From JASFRI01 sp050115015 (lineage in GTDB: Bacteria > Acidobacteriota > Polarisedimenticolia > CBDVAL01), in assembly GCA_050115015.1 (NCBI GenBank), contig JASFRI010000252.1, positions 1 through 6,295 on the forward strand: a stretch of 6,295 nucleotides of DNA. Direction: 5' to 3'. The notes under the pieces are model-generated. The model was not told where the DNA came from. It was given only the letters and a program-made list of their open reading frames with translations, and made no database searches. This document shows, one piece after another, positions 5,447 to 6,295 of this stretch. Each line of letters opens with the position of its first letter. Position 1 is the first letter of the stretch. The position numbers and the translations under genes are program-made.

Positions 5447-6295
5447 ATGAACCGGAAAAACGCAGCGATGTGCTTGGTTGGATTTCTCGCCCTGACGCCC
5501 GCGAGCCGGGCGGTGGACGGAGATACGAACGTCATCGGGGGGGATCTGGTGCTGACGACCAGCAATCCCGCCATCATCACCCATCTGAACAGCTACGGAA
5601 TGACCGGCTGGAAGGTCTTCGCCACCTGGAACGGCCTCAACCCCGACAACTCCGGGTCGGCGACGTCACCGCCCATGTCGACGACGTACTCGGTGGTGGT
5701 GGAGACCGACACGGACGGCCGCGTCTATAACGTCAAGCCCCTCGCCTTCCTCGACGGAGGGGGCGACGTCTACTACTTCGCCCCTCAGGACGCGCCCGCG
5801 GTCTTCACCGAGGTTCAGCAGCCGAGCGGCGTGACCCAGAACTTCTCCGAGTGCGTCGGGCTGATCCAGGTGCACTTCGTGGACGGCGGAGGCGCGTCGA
5901 TCCAGGTCAGGGGCGGGTCGATGACCGCCTCCGAGGGAGGCCTCACGCGCGCCGTGGACCACGGCTTCCCGGACCCCTCGGGCGACGTGGAGCTGATCGT
6001 GCCCGCCGACCCGTCGGCGACCTACGACCTGCGCGTCGACTTCAACCTTAACTCGGATCCGTATGTTGACAAGGTCACGCTCCGCGTCGACTTCCCGGGC
6101 GTCGTGGTCGCCTGCGACGACGTCGTCGATCTCTACGTGGATGTGACGCTCGGGGCGGGTGGGGGCGCGCTGGGCGCCATCAGCGCCGCCGTCGACCTGG
6201 ACGACGAGGACGAGATCAACGAGACCGGCTGGACGTTCGTCCGGGCCTTCAACGGGCCCCTGGGCAACTTCCGCTACGGCATCGTCCCCGGTCCG
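5447..6295 (+). CDS. Secreted beta-rich protein of unknown function with Cys-led repeats (3' truncated)
   Basis: The frame is open from ATG 5447 to the last base, 283 residues with no stop codon, so the gene continues beyond the window. The start has a strong Shine-Dalgarno. Residues 1-22 form a Sec signal peptide: basic MNRK, hydrophobic core AAMCLVGFLALTP, and likely cleavage after SRA (22/23). C9 is not in a lipobox, so it is probably not a lipoprotein. The mature part is rich in V, D, G and Y, with alternating beta-strand patterns. Two segments align as approximate repeats of about 87 residues, each led by a cysteine. C136 precedes GLIQVHFVDGGGA and C223 precedes DDVVDLYVDVTLGAGGGA. Downstream, RAVDHGFPDPSG and IVPADP match RAFNGPLG and IVPGP. 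This looks like tandem Ig-like or carboxypeptidase-regulatory-like domains, but I do not recognise a named family. An acidic loop (250-256, LDDEDEI after D250) and DTDG (88-91) could bind calcium. Its position next to the activator and the sigma54-like promoter make it the likely regulated target. Confidence 0.88.
   Translation, partial: MNRKNAAMCLVGFLALTPASRAVDGDTNVIGGDLVLTTSNPAIITHLNSYGMTGWKVFATWNGLNPDNSGSATSPPMSTTYSVVVETDTDGRVYNVKPLAFLDGGGDVYYFAPQDAPAVFTEVQQPSGVTQNFSECVGLIQVHFVDGGGASIQVRGGSMTASEGGLTRAVDHGFPDPSGDVELIVPADPSATYDLRVDFNLNSDPYVDKVTLRVDFPGVVVACDDVVDLYVDVTLGAGGGALGAISAAVDLDDEDEINETGWTFVRAFNGPLGNFRYGIVPGP

Noticed and set aside
5666..5962. A 98-codon minus-strand frame inside the secreted-protein gene
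   Set aside because: It is a shadow of the plus-strand frame, which has a signal peptide, a strong ribosome site and consistent G/C third positions.

Overview
The window is high-GC bacterial DNA. It holds two complete genes on the minus strand, flanked by one partial gene at each edge on the plus strand. The gene style is typical of Acidobacteriota, Myxococcota and related uncultured soil or sediment lineages: a Hanks-type Ser/Thr kinase fused to a PD40/TolB-like beta-propeller, and a sigma54-dependent activator with an N-terminal GAF domain. I favour Acidobacteriota or a neighbour, but this is inference from gene style and no taxonomic marker is present. I see no rRNA, tRNA, CRISPR array or mobile element.

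Layout. Positions 1-411 (+) are the C-terminal end of an unrecognised protein that starts outside the window. It converges, with one base between stop codons, on a membrane Ser/Thr protein kinase (413-3229, -) that has an extracytoplasmic beta-propeller. One base upstream of the kinase start lies the stop codon of a sigma54 enhancer-binding protein (3231-5171, -) with TPR-like, GAF, AAA+ and Fis-type HTH regions. The two minus-strand genes form a translationally coupled regulatory operon. After a 275-bp divergent intergenic region, a secreted beta-rich protein of unknown function (5447 to the window end, +, 3' truncated) is read the other way. This last gene has no stop codon in the window.

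The most interesting part is the intergenic region 5172-5446. Toward the activator operon it has a sigma70-like promoter (TGGACA, 17 bp, TACGCT). Its spacer contains a palindrome, and three GGAGAAT copies directly abut its -35. Toward the secreted-protein gene it has a good -24/-12 sigma54 promoter match (GGTACGGTCCTTGC). A 26-bp near-perfect palindrome overlaps the -24 element. An 8-bp-arm inverted repeat spans the predicted start of transcription and touches the Shine-Dalgarno. CGGAC/GTCCG dyads lie further upstream as candidate enhancer sites.

Working model (inference): the kinase senses something outside the cytoplasmic membrane through its propeller and signals to the activator, which has no receiver domain. 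The activator then drives sigma54-dependent transcription of the divergent secreted-protein gene. The sequence supports the parts. The wiring between them is not shown.
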